This document shows positions 17,438 through 25,321 of a stretch of DNA of 64,000 nt, piece after piece. The DNA lies in assembly GCA_025358055.1 (NCBI GenBank), contig JANYKV010000087.1, positions 1 through 64,000 on the forward strand, read 5' to 3'. Under the pieces are notes generated by a model, which searched no databases, had not been told where the DNA came from, and saw only the letters and a program-made list of their open reading frames with translations. Source of the stretch: Gemmatimonadota bacterium (lineage in GTDB: Bacteria > Gemmatimonadota > Gemmatimonadetes > Gemmatimonadales > GWC2-71-9). The position numbers were made by a program, and so were the translations under genes. Within the stretch, counting starts at the first letter, position 1. Every line of letters starts with the position of its first letter.

Positions 17438-18556
17438 TTAGGTATCCTCCAGCACTTGGCAATCCTCGGGGAGCCAGGCCACGACCCCGGCATCCCCCCG
17501 ACGCCAGGGCAGCGGCTTGAGGAGTTGGCCTTCGTTCCGGACGGCGACGGTGACCTCATCCCCGCCGGCAACCCGCACCAGGACGTGGATGGTTTCGCCG
17601 AGGTAGATGACGTTCTGAACTTCGCAGTCGAGAACATTTTCCCCGGCGGGCCTGGTACCGGCGCGGAGCAGATCGAGCCATTCGGGGCGAACGGCGATTT
17701 GGACCTCCTGCCCCGCCACAATTTTGGCGTGGGAGGGGACCCGGAATCGTTCCAGCCCGCTTCGCTCCACCTCCCAGGCCCCGTCGACTTGGCGAACGGC
17801 CTTCCCTCGAAAAAAATTCGATTCCCCAATGAACTTGGCGACAAACGCAGTTCGGGGATTCTCGTAGATCTCCGCCGGACTCCCGAGCTGGGCGATACGC
17901 GCGTTGTCCATGACCGCAATGCGATCGGACATTGTGAGCGCTTCTTCTTGATCGTGGGTGACGTAGACGAAAGTGATGCCGAGGCGCTGATTGAGCGACT
18001 TGAGCTCGAGCTGCATTTCCTTGCGCAGCTTGAGGTCGATCGCGCCGAGCGGCTCGTCCAGGAGCAGAATCGATGGCTCGAGGACCAACGCGCGGGCGAG
18101 TGCCACCCGCTGTCTCTGGCCACCCGAGAGTTGCGCCGGCATGCGTCGGGCAAATGTGTCGGGGGCGAGGCGAACGAGGTCGAGGGCACCACGGACCCGG
18201 TTGCCAATTTCCTTTTTCGGTGTTTTCCGCTGTTCGAGGCCGAAGGCGACGTTGCGCTCGACCGATAGATGGGGGAAAAGGGCGTAGTTCTGAAAGACCA
18301 TGGAGAGTCGCCGCTCATAGGGCCGCTTCCGGTTCACCACTTCGCCGAGGAGGCGAACCTCACCCCCATCCTCGTCCGGTTGCTCGAACCCGGCCAAGAG
18401 ACGCAGGGTCGTGGTTTTGCCGCACCCCGAAGGTCCGAGAATCGAGAAGAACTCGCCGGTTCGGATCTCGAACGAGATGTTGTTGACCGCCTTCGCATCT
18501 CCGAAACTCTTGGACACGTTGATGAACTGGACCACCGGCTGGTCGGAAGAATTCAC
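17438..18556 (-). CDS. potA: Spermidine/putrescine ABC transporter ATPase PotA
   Basis: ATPase energising polyamine import, 372 residues. Walker A GPSGCGKTTTLRLLAG (about residues 39-54), Q-loop VFQNYALFPHL, signature LSGGQRQRVALARAL, Walker B ILLLDEPLGAIDLKLR and the switch His in VYVTHDQEEAL are all intact. The C-terminal TOBE-type regulatory domain (about 250-372) includes IAVRPEWL. It lies 12 nt downstream of gabT and is the first transporter gene of the operon. Confidence 0.93.
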   Translation of the reverse strand: MNSSDQPVVQFINVSKSFGDAKAVNNISFEIRTGEFFSILGPSGCGKTTTLRLLAGFEQPDEDGGEVRLLGEVVNRKRPYERRLSMVFQNYALFPHLSVERNVAFGLEQRKTPKKEIGNRVRGALDLVRLAPDTFARRMPAQLSGGQRQRVALARALVLEPSILLLDEPLGAIDLKLRKEMQLELKSLNQRLGITFVYVTHDQEEALTMSDRIAVMDNARIAQLGSPAEIYENPRTAFVAKFIGESNFFRGKAVRQVDGAWEVERSGLERFRVPSHAKIVAGQEVQIAVRPEWLDLLRAGTRPAGENVLDCEVQNVIYLGETIHVLVRVAGGDEVTVAVRNEGQLLKPLPWRRGDAGVVAWLPEDCQVLEDT

Positions 18557-18567
18557 GTGGATCCCCG

Positions 18568-19905
18568 CTACACTTGAGTCGCGGCGGTGAGCGCCTGCTC
18601 CATAACCGCCAAGCCTTCCGCCAACACTTCATCCTCGATGGTGAGAGGCACCAAGATGCGCAACACGTTTCCGTAGGTTCCGGCGGAGAGAAGGATCAGG
18701 CCGCGCTTGAGCGCCTCGCTCTGCACCCTGCCGGTCAGAGATTTCGCCGGCTCCTTGGTTTTGCGATCGGTGACCAGCTCCATGGCGACCATGGCGCCGA
18801 GGCCCCGGACGTCGCCAATGCATGAAAATTGGTTGGCCCAGCCGCAAAACTGCTCTCGGATGAGGCCTCCGATCCGCTCGCCGCGGGCGGAGATTTTCTC
18901 CTTTTCCATCACATCGAGAACCGCCAAGGCGGCGGCGCAAGCGAGCGGATTCCCGCCGTAGGTGCCTCCCAAGCCCCCCGGATGTACCGCATCAAGCAGA
19001 TCGGCGCGCCCGGTAACCGCCGCGAGCGGAAGGCCCGCAGCAAGCGATTTCGCGGTGACGAGGAGGTCGGGCACCAAGCCGTAGTGCTCCGAGGCGAACA
19101 GGTTCCCGGTCCGCCCGAATCCGGTTTGAATCTCGTCCGCGATGAGGACGATGCCGTGGGCTTTGGCAAACGCGGCGAGCGCGCGCACGTATTCGAGGGG
19201 GGCTGGCACAAAACCGCCCTCCCCAAGCTGGAGCTCGATGATGATGGCCGCCACGGAGTCAGGATCGACCAGACCGACGAAGGCTCGTTCCAAGGCGGAT
19301 TCGTTGGCCAAGCAGCAGGCCCCTTTGTCCCCGGGCGCAGAGCACCGGTAGCAGTAGGGAAATGGGATTCGATACACTTCGGGCGCGAAGGGTCCGAAGC
19401 CCTTCTTGTACGGCATCACCTTGGCCGTGAGAGCCATGCCCAGATTGGTGCGTCCGTGGAACGCATGTTCGAAACACACGATCGCGGTCCGCCCCGTAGC
19501 ATATCGAGCCACCTTGACGGCGTTCTCGACCGCCTCAGCACCGGTGTTGACGAAGAAGGTGCGCTTCGCATGAGTCCCCGGTGTGATCGCATTCAGGCGC
19601 TCGGCCAGCGCAACATAGGGTTCGTAGCTGGCAACCGTGAAACAAGTGTGCGTAAAATGATCGAGCTGAGCGCGCACCGCCTCGACGACCGCGGGGTGGC
19701 GGTGACCGGTGTTCACGACGCCAATCCCTCCACCGAAATCGATCAGCCGATTGCCGTCGGCATCGGTGACCAACGCGCCTTCAGCATGAATCACCGCAAG
19801 CCCGGTTGACGATGGGATTCCACGCGGCACGGCCTGCTCCTTACGTGCGGCAAGGGCCCGGCTGGCGGGGCCGGGAATGACGGTGGCGAGTTTGATGGCC
19901 GGCAT
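18568..19905 (-). CDS. gabT: 4-aminobutyrate aminotransferase
   Basis: PLP class III aminotransferase that moves the amino group of GABA to 2-oxoglutarate, giving succinic semialdehyde; it completes the PatA route. ATG 19905 is chosen because GAGG lies 5 nt before it; the ATG at 19959 has none. Landmarks: FFVNTGAEAVENAVKVAR, FEHAFHGRTNLGMALTAK, ADEIQTGFGRTG, PLP-lysine motif VTAKSLAAGLPL and GGTYGGNPLACAA. A Cys-rich insertion, PYCYRC followed by ACC (C-x2-C-x8-C-C, around residue 190), resembles the Cys pair region of some GABA transaminases. First gene of the pot operon. Confidence 0.88.
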   Translation of the reverse strand: MPAIKLATVIPGPASRALAARKEQAVPRGIPSSTGLAVIHAEGALVTDADGNRLIDFGGGIGVVNTGHRHPAVVEAVRAQLDHFTHTCFTVASYEPYVALAERLNAITPGTHAKRTFFVNTGAEAVENAVKVARYATGRTAIVCFEHAFHGRTNLGMALTAKVMPYKKGFGPFAPEVYRIPFPYCYRCSAPGDKGACCLANESALERAFVGLVDPDSVAAIIIELQLGEGGFVPAPLEYVRALAAFAKAHGIVLIADEIQTGFGRTGNLFASEHYGLVPDLLVTAKSLAAGLPLAAVTGRADLLDAVHPGGLGGTYGGNPLACAAALAVLDVMEKEKISARGERIGGLIREQFCGWANQFSCIGDVRGLGAMVAMELVTDRKTKEPAKSLTGRVQSEALKRGLILLSAGTYGNVLRILVPLTIEDEVLAEGLAVMEQALTAATQV

Positions 19906-20166
19906 CGGAACCTCAAGAACGGGGCGAACGCAGTGGGGACCGCGAAAAGATACACTCAATTCGAGTGACCGTCGATCGACTGCGTATGACCCTCACTCGG
20001 GCCGGGAGCGCCCTGATCTGGGAAAAGCATGCGGAAGCCGCGCGGGTCGATACAGCGCCTGGTCGCCGCCGTTAAACTGTTGGTGCACAACGTGATCGAA
20101 CAAACAAACGCGACGATTCTCGTCTCATATTTCATTTTCTTGGATCACAAATCTGCTTTGCTCATT
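19906..20166. other. Divergent intergenic region, AT-rich promoter tract
   Basis: Between gabT and the structured element. The gabT-proximal half is ordinary GC-rich sequence. 20083-20160 is unusually AT-rich for this window, with runs such as CATATTTCATTTTC, and is the likely site of divergent promoters. I could not fix a convincing -35/-10 pair on either strand. No coding sequence seen. Confidence 0.4.
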
Positions 20167-20350
20167 CACTCGGGCTGGACAAACAGGGGGGGAGGCGGGC
20201 TAGACTGGGAGTGCCTTCCCCGCCACGGCGGGGGGGGTGTTTGCATCCTCCGACAAGCGGAGGGTCCACTCTCGCGACTGACTTTCTCCTTGAGTCGCGA
20301 GCCCCCATCAGCGGCGGGGGCGAGGCCAGGTAATTCGGCCAGACCGAGTG
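20167..20350 (+). ncRNA. Candidate structured leader RNA (multi-helix junction)
   Basis: A closing helix pairs CACTCGGGCTGG (20167-20178) with CCAGACCGAGTG (20339-20350): 11 pairs around one G-A mismatch. Inside are four local hairpins: 20218-20233 (CCCCGC/GCGGGG), 20247-20263 (CCTCCG/CGGAGG), 20271-20301 (nine pairs, CTCGCGACT/AGTCGCGAG) and 20302-20320 (CCCCC/GGGGG). An alternative pairing of the G-rich 5' part with 20213-20221 would compete with the first hairpin. The element ends 27 nt before the GTG start of the saccharopine-dehydrogenase-like gene, and its ribosome site GAGGAG is in that gap. I do not recognise a known riboswitch; a palindromic dispersed repeat is the main alternative. 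Confidence 0.4.
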
Positions 20351-20377
20351 CCGCGCCAACAATGAAAAGAGGAGTTT

Positions 20378-21613
20378 GTGAAAGTCCTGGTCTTGGGCGC
20401 CGGCGCGGTGGGGACCGTGTCCGCCCTCAAATTCCGTCACTCGGCCCTGCTCGAGCAGCTCGTCATCGCCGATGTGAATTCCGCCCGTGCCACTCTCCTG
20501 GCGGATCGATTGAATGACCCACGAGTACGCCCGCTCACGCTCAACGCCGGGGATGAAGCGGCAGTCGCCCGCGCGATCCGCGACACCGGCACCACGATCC
20601 TGCTCAACGCGGCTCTGCCCGCCACCAACATGCAGGTGATGCGGGCGTGCCTCGACGCCGGATCCGACTACATCGACATGGCGAGCGCGGGCACCGATGC
20701 GGATGGTCTCCCTAAAATGGACGACCAATTTGCGCTGGACGCGGCCTTCCGGTCCGCCGGCCGCATGGCCCTGCTGGGCATGGGCGCCGACCCGGGCACA
20801 ACCAATATCTACGCCGCGTATGCGGCCAAGCACCTGCTGGACACCGTCACCGAGATTCGAGTGCGCGATGGTGACAACTCGATTTGCCAAGGCCACGATG
20901 GCTTCATCGCCGCGTTCAGCCCCTGGGTGTTCATCGATGAGTGCTTATGTCAGGCGGTCAGTTACCGCGATGGCGCGTATCGTCTCGAAGAACCGTTGAC
21001 GGGGCGGGAAGCCTTCGATTTCCCTGAACTCGGCGTGCTCAATTGCTACTACGTCGACCATGAGGAATCCAAGACCCTCCCTCGATTTTTCCCCAACGCG
21101 CGAGTCATCGATTTCAAGCTCTGCATGGACGAGGTCACGTACCACACGTTGCGTGTCCTGAAGCAACTTGGCCTCTCCCGCACCGAGCTCATTTCCGTGA
21201 ATGGGGCGAACGTCGCGCCGCGCGATGTAGTTGTTTCGCTGCTGCCGCAACCCAGCGATCTCGCCGGACGGATGCGAGGGAAGACGTGTGTCGGAACGTT
21301 GGTTCGGGGGCTCAAGAACGGATATGAGCGGGCCTACTACATCTACAACGTTGCGGATCACGAGCAGGTATACCGAACTATGGGCGTGCAAGCGACCGCC
21401 TACCAAACCGGGATCCCTCCAGTGATCGCCGCGGAATTGATTCAGGAAGGAATCTGGAATGGCTTCGGGGTCATGTCGCCTGAGCAATTCGACCCTGACC
21501 CGTTCTTAGAGCGGATGGGCCCGGCGGGCCTGGCTTGGCGGGTGCGGGAGGAAGGGGTTCCGAACCCAGTTGGTGCGGAGCAGACAGAGTTTCACGCGGT
21601 CCTGGTGGCATGA
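20378..21613 (+). CDS. Saccharopine dehydrogenase family protein, carboxynorspermidine dehydrogenase-like
   Basis: NAD(P)-dependent oxidoreductase of 411 residues. The Rossmann motif VLGAGAVGTVSAL is at the N terminus. The C-terminal part (KTCVGTLVRGLKNG, YNVADHEQVY, AYQTGIPPV and QFDPDPFLERMGPAGLAW) follows the layout of bacterial carboxynorspermidine/carboxyspermidine dehydrogenase more than fungal saccharopine reductase. That enzyme reduces a Schiff base of aspartate semialdehyde with a diamine. The divergent polyamine operon supports a polyamine role, but lysine catabolism cannot be excluded. GTG start preceded by GAGGAG; see the structured leader upstream. Confidence 0.7.
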   Translation: MKVLVLGAGAVGTVSALKFRHSALLEQLVIADVNSARATLLADRLNDPRVRPLTLNAGDEAAVARAIRDTGTTILLNAALPATNMQVMRACLDAGSDYIDMASAGTDADGLPKMDDQFALDAAFRSAGRMALLGMGADPGTTNIYAAYAAKHLLDTVTEIRVRDGDNSICQGHDGFIAAFSPWVFIDECLCQAVSYRDGAYRLEEPLTGREAFDFPELGVLNCYYVDHEESKTLPRFFPNARVIDFKLCMDEVTYHTLRVLKQLGLSRTELISVNGANVAPRDVVVSLLPQPSDLAGRMRGKTCVGTLVRGLKNGYERAYYIYNVADHEQVYRTMGVQATAYQTGIPPVIAAELIQEGIWNGFGVMSPEQFDPDPFLERMGPAGLAWRVREEGVPNPVGAEQTEFHAVLVA

Positions 21614-21715
21614 TCCTAGTTATACGGACAGATTCAGGATTCGATAACGGACGACCCAGGGAACGCGACAATGACGGCACGCTGAAGCACCGACCTTGGA
21701 AAATGGAGTCCGTTG

Positions 21716-22081
21716 ATGAGCATTCGACGAGTTGTGCCGGACATCAAGTCCCAGCATCTCGCGGAAAGCCGTGCGTTCTACGTTGACTTCCTGGGCTTGG
21801 AACTGGCGATGGACATGGGATTTGTCATGACGTTCGTATCGCCGAGCAATCCGACAGCCCAGATCAGTGTCGTGCGGGATGACCGTGGTTCAACGCTGCT
21901 GCCGGATCTGAGCGTCGAAGTGGCCGACGTCAATCAAGTGCACAAACGTGCCGTCGAACGCGGCCCCGAGATCGTCTACCCGCTCACTGACGAGCCATGG
22001 GGCGTTCGTCGCTTCTTCGCGGTCGATCCGAATGGGACTATTTTGAACATTCTCAGCCACCTGCCTGCTGAATCGAAATGA
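21716..22081 (+). CDS. VOC-family (glyoxalase/bleomycin-resistance-like) protein
   Basis: A 121-residue vicinal-oxygen-chelate fold with the paired beta-alpha-beta-beta-beta units. First half: LAESRAFYVDFLGLELAMDMGFVMTF; second half: VADVNQVHKRAVERG and WGVRRFFAVDPNGTILNILSH. GGAG 7 nt upstream fixes ATG 21716. The metal ligand set is incomplete in the first module, so the activity is open; small members of this family are dioxygenases, glyoxalases or drug-binding proteins. Plus strand, 102 nt after the dehydrogenase. Confidence 0.75.
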   Translation: MSIRRVVPDIKSQHLAESRAFYVDFLGLELAMDMGFVMTFVSPSNPTAQISVVRDDRGSTLLPDLSVEVADVNQVHKRAVERGPEIVYPLTDEPWGVRRFFAVDPNGTILNILSHLPAESK

Positions 22082-22186
22082 AGACCCGTTAACAGCAGTG
22101 AAACGCCGGGCGAGTGAGTGTCGGTGCGAAGCAGACGCGAACGGCCGTATGACATCCGAATAGGCAGTGCTCACGGTCCGAGGACA

Positions 22187-22603
22187 ATGCCCAGAGTCGC
22201 CGTGTCCCCAGCCATCCTCGAAACATTGCTCAGCGAGTGCCTCTCCTCTGGTGCCGCCCCGCAGGCAGCGACCCGTCATGGCGCGCTGCGGCTGGTGAGT
22301 GACTTCATGGGCTGCTGGGCTCTTACGATGTCGGGAGAACTGGTATTCATTCCCCATGATGACCCTGACCCAATCGAGCCGGTCTCCGACCACCCCGTCG
22401 ACAAGCTCGGGATACACTTCGCGCTGGCCGAGGGAAGCCGTCGCTACCCCAGCTTGGAATCAATTCGCTCCGTTCGGACGCCCGAGGCGGTCGCATGCAC
22501 CATGTGCGATGGTTCCGGGCGACGCCCCGAGTGGCCGCCGAACGTCTCTTGCGCCTGCGGCGGCCTTGGCTGGTTGCCTCCCGCATGGCCTGGCTCTGGC
22601 TAG
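22187..22603 (+). CDS. Hypothetical protein with zinc-knuckle-like Cys motif
   Basis: A 138-residue soluble protein. ATG 22187 has GAGG just upstream; the GTG at 22118 would add an Arg-rich tail. The first 100 residues are mixed alpha/beta with no known motif (FMGCWALTMSGELVFIP, HFALAEGSRRYPSLESI). The C-terminal 35 residues hold a DnaJ-type pattern, CTMCDGSGRRPEWPPNVSCACGGLG, with four Cys able to bind zinc. Function unknown. Confidence 0.6.
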   Translation: MPRVAVSPAILETLLSECLSSGAAPQAATRHGALRLVSDFMGCWALTMSGELVFIPHDDPDPIEPVSDHPVDKLGIHFALAEGSRRYPSLESIRSVRTPEAVACTMCDGSGRRPEWPPNVSCACGGLGWLPPAWPGSG

Positions 22604-22806
22604 CCGACGGGTGAGATCGAGCGTGAGCGTCGTGGCGCGCCGGTACGCATTGTGCTCTGCACTACCCTCCCTGCGACTTGGTCCTTGGATCAGAAATGCC
22701 CGCAACTGAGAGTGGGCGGCCATCAGACTGGTGCCCCGGTTTCGCGCCACCGGAAATCCGACACTGGTTGCCTGGTAGCGCGGCCGGGCCATCGAACCGC
22801 GCGTGC

Positions 22807-22857
22807 TTGGCAACCAGCCTCGGCTGCCGTATATTTGTGTCATTCTCTATACGGCAG
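22807..22857 (+). promoter_or_regulatory. Promoter and inverted-repeat operator of the toxin-antitoxin operon
   Basis: TTGGCA (22807-22812) and TATATT (22830-22835) are separated by exactly 17 nt and each match consensus at 5 of 6 positions. A perfect 10-bp inverted repeat, CTGCCGTATA (22824-22833) and TATACGGCAG (22848-22857) with a 14-nt spacer, overlaps the -10 box and the start point. This placement is that of an autoregulatory operator, probably bound by the antitoxin/toxin complex. Confidence 0.7.
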
Positions 22858-22862
22858 GCAGC

Positions 22863-23105
22863 ATGCAGACCAAGCTCACCCTCCGCCTCGAAGATCGGCT
22901 CATCCGCCGGGCGAAAGCCTACGCCCATCGCTCTGGGAAAAGCCTGTCAGAGCTGGTCGCAGACCTGTTTGCTCGGCTCCATGCTCCCGCCCCCGAGCAG
23001 GCGGAGCCCCAATCACCAGCTGTTCGCTCGCTGGCCGGCGCGCTTGAGGGCAAGCACCTGGATCGAGAAGACTACCGAGCCCACCTGACCAACAAGCACC
23101 ACTAG
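22863..23105 (+). CDS. Antitoxin of a PIN-domain toxin-antitoxin pair
   Basis: An 80-residue protein: N-terminal ribbon-helix-helix-like segment MQTKLTLRLEDRLIRRAKAY followed by RSGKSLSELVADLF, the pattern of DUF6364-type antitoxins, then a flexible tail (SLAGALEGKHLDREDYRAHL) that would wrap the toxin. ATG 22863 is 6 nt after the operator arm. The toxin gene follows after 7 nt. Confidence 0.85.
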   Translation: MQTKLTLRLEDRLIRRAKAYAHRSGKSLSELVADLFARLHAPAPEQAEPQSPAVRSLAGALEGKHLDREDYRAHLTNKHH

Positions 23106-23112
23106 GGCGGGC

Positions 23113-23532
23113 ATGCGCGTTCTCTTCGATACCAATATTGTCCTCGATGTGCTGCTTGCGCGCGAGCCGCACGCGGCTCCGGCGACCGTCCTGTTTGACT
23201 ACGTCGCGCGCAAAGACCTCGACGGCCTACTTGGCGCAACCACCCTCACTACGATCTTCTATCTGGCTGCGAAGGCTAGCTCCCCGGCCCAAGCCCGTCG
23301 CCACGTCCACACCCTCCTGGACCTCTTCGAGATCGCGGCGGTTACCCGGCCCGTCCTCGCGGAAGCGCTGGAAGGCGGCTTCAAGGACTATGAGGATGCG
23401 GTCCTGCACGCGGCCGCGCGGCAAGCGGCGGCCACGGCCATTGTCACTCGTGACCCTACCGGCTTCGCGGCAAGCAAGCTGCGGATCTACGGCCCTGCCG
23501 AGTTGCTCCGGCTGGTTCGGGCGGCAGAGTAG
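23113..23532 (+). CDS. PIN-domain ribonuclease toxin (VapC-like)
   Basis: A 139-residue PIN nuclease. Acidic residues of the Mg-binding centre can be read: Asp in FDTNIVLDVLL near the N terminus, Glu in the central ARPVLAEAL region, Asp in FKDYEDAVLHAAA, and Asp in IVTRDPTGF. It most likely cleaves RNA and is neutralised by the preceding antitoxin. The two genes form one operon under the promoter/operator at 22807-22857. Confidence 0.88.
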   Translation: MRVLFDTNIVLDVLLAREPHAAPATVLFDYVARKDLDGLLGATTLTTIFYLAAKASSPAQARRHVHTLLDLFEIAAVTRPVLAEALEGGFKDYEDAVLHAAARQAAATAIVTRDPTGFAASKLRIYGPAELLRLVRAAE

Positions 23533-23640
23533 ACACCGAGCTGAGAACTTCCTGCACGCTCAGCTCCTCGGATTGTGGCATGTTCCCGTAACGCCTATTG
23601 TACGATTCCGTCGTCCGCATTCACCAACGATGGGGGTCCG

Positions 23641-24993
23641 TTGAGACTATTTCTGGTTGCTCTCACCCTGCTGCGGTTTGCGGCGGCGGAGGTTGTCGCC
23701 CAAAACCATGCCTTGCCGCCCTCAACCTATTCCGAGCGGCGCACCGTGGCCTTCAACCGCATCGGCTCGGACCTCCTGATCGTTCCTGCCCGAGCGTCAT
23801 TTCTGCTTGACGACGAGATGGGCTATGTCCAGGCTCCGGATTTCCAATATCTCACCGGCCTGGAACATTTGGTCGGGGCAGTTTTGGTGCTGGACGGAAA
23901 GGTGCGATCGGCCACCCTCTTTGCGCCTCGGGCGAGCCGGCTCATCACGCGCTGGTTGGTCTCGCCGGGCCCGGAGTCGGCCGCCGCGCTCGGCTTGAAG
24001 GAGGTGCTTCCGATCGAGTCGCTCGACGAGTGGATCACGCGAAGGCTCAAGGAGTCCTCAGGTCGGGTATCCGTCGCATCGGTGGATGCGAGAGGACCGG
24101 TGGATACTCCGATACCGATGGCGAATTCCGTCGCGCGCTGGCGGGCCCACCTCCAGGCGCTCGGCGCCACCACGGTGGAATCGGCCACGTCGGTGCTCCG
24201 GCCACTGCGAGAGATCAAGAGCCCCGCTGAAATCGAAATCCTCCGAACCGTCGGAAAAGCGAGTGGCGCGGCGATGATCGCGGGAATCAGGGCTCTCCGC
24301 CCGGGGCGGTGGCAACGGGAGACCGAGATCGCGGTCGTCAACGGATGCGCCGAGGCCGGCGCACGGGGAGTGTCCTTCTGGCCGTGGACTATGAGCGGAC
24401 CGAATGCTCAATTCAGCGAGCTATTCTCGTCGTTCGAGGACTACGACCATTTGAATCGGCAGATGAAGCGCGGCGAAGTAGTTCGGGTCGATGTCGGCTG
24501 CCAGCTGGATCACTATATGGGCGATGTGGGGCGTACCGCGCCGGTGGGAGGCAAATTCGACGCGGGGCAGCGCGAGGCCTGGGACCTCTTCATCGCGGGC
24601 TATCGCGCCGGTCTTCCCCACATCAGAGACGGCGCTTCAACTAAAGCAGTTTACGATGTGGCTCTTGCGGAGATTCGTCGCCGGCAGCCGACCTTGAAGA
24701 CCGCACTCGGGAAGAAGGCGGCGGCCGTGTTGCTCGCTCCCGATGGCACCGAGCCCTGGGAAATTCATGGGGTCGGGCTAGACGACGCGGAGGGATTGCC
24801 GGACACCCTCCACACCGGGATGGTCGTCGCCTACGAATTGATGTACGCGGTGGACGGCTACGGATTCTATCTCGAAGACATGATCGCGGTCGGAAAAGAC
24901 GGGCCGGATCTACTCACTCCCGGGCTCCCGTATACCGCCGCTCAGATCGAGGCCGTCATGAGACGTGGAACAACAAAGCCGACCCGCCCATAG
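23641..24993 (+). CDS. Secreted Xaa-Pro aminopeptidase (M24 family)
   Basis: Metallopeptidase cutting N-terminal residues before proline, 450 residues. TTG 23641 is chosen because GGGGG lies 4-8 nt upstream and the following residues form a Sec signal (LRLFLVALTLLRFAAAEVVAQ). The aminopeptidase-P N-terminal domain spans about residues 25-180 (FQYLTGLEHLVGAVLVLDG) and the pita-bread domain about 195-435. Metal ligands are visible: Asp in VRVDVGC, Asp in MGDVGRTAP, His in IHGVGLDD, Glu in VAYELMY and Glu in YLEDMIAV. All are present, so it should be active in the periplasm. Stands alone on the plus strand. Confidence 0.85.
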   Translation: MRLFLVALTLLRFAAAEVVAQNHALPPSTYSERRTVAFNRIGSDLLIVPARASFLLDDEMGYVQAPDFQYLTGLEHLVGAVLVLDGKVRSATLFAPRASRLITRWLVSPGPESAAALGLKEVLPIESLDEWITRRLKESSGRVSVASVDARGPVDTPIPMANSVARWRAHLQALGATTVESATSVLRPLREIKSPAEIEILRTVGKASGAAMIAGIRALRPGRWQRETEIAVVNGCAEAGARGVSFWPWTMSGPNAQFSELFSSFEDYDHLNRQMKRGEVVRVDVGCQLDHYMGDVGRTAPVGGKFDAGQREAWDLFIAGYRAGLPHIRDGASTKAVYDVALAEIRRRQPTLKTALGKKAAAVLLAPDGTEPWEIHGVGLDDAEGLPDTLHTGMVVAYELMYAVDGYGFYLEDMIAVGKDGPDLLTPGLPYTAAQIEAVMRRGTTKPTRP

Positions 24994-25043
24994 TGTCACT
25001 TTGTGCTTGAAGGACGCTCCCGGCTGCTGAACGGCATGCGATC

Positions 25044-25274
25044 ATGAGCTGGCTCACCATTTTTGGCCTTGTCGCTGTAACCGCGATGCTGGTGTTTTAC
25101 GCGCTCGAGTCTCGGAGTCATTGGTTCATCTTGGCCCTTGCTGTGGCCTGCGTGCTCGGCTCAGTATATGGGTTCCTCCAAGGAGCGTGGCCATTCGGTG
25201 TGATCGAGGCCATCTGGTCCCTGGTCGCGATTCATCGCTGGTGGCGAGGTGTCCGCCCGATCCCGTCAAAGTGA
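25044..25274 (+). CDS. Small membrane protein, 76 residues
   Basis: Two or three hydrophobic segments (about residues 4-18, 27-46 and 49-64) with a basic C-terminal tail (HRWWRGVRPIPSK). The sequence type FALESRSHWFILALAVACVLGSVYGFLQGAWPFG...IEAIWSLVAIHRWW is common in soil bacteria as an uncharacterised small membrane protein (DUF6552-like). No function known. It sits between the M24 peptidase and the aldehyde dehydrogenase, same strand. Confidence 0.7.
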   Translation: MSWLTIFGLVAVTAMLVFYALESRSHWFILALAVACVLGSVYGFLQGAWPFGVIEAIWSLVAIHRWWRGVRPIPSK

Positions 25275-25321
25275 CCCGTGCGCGGGGCCTCTAGTCGGTT
25301 GACGGCCTGACACCGGACGGT

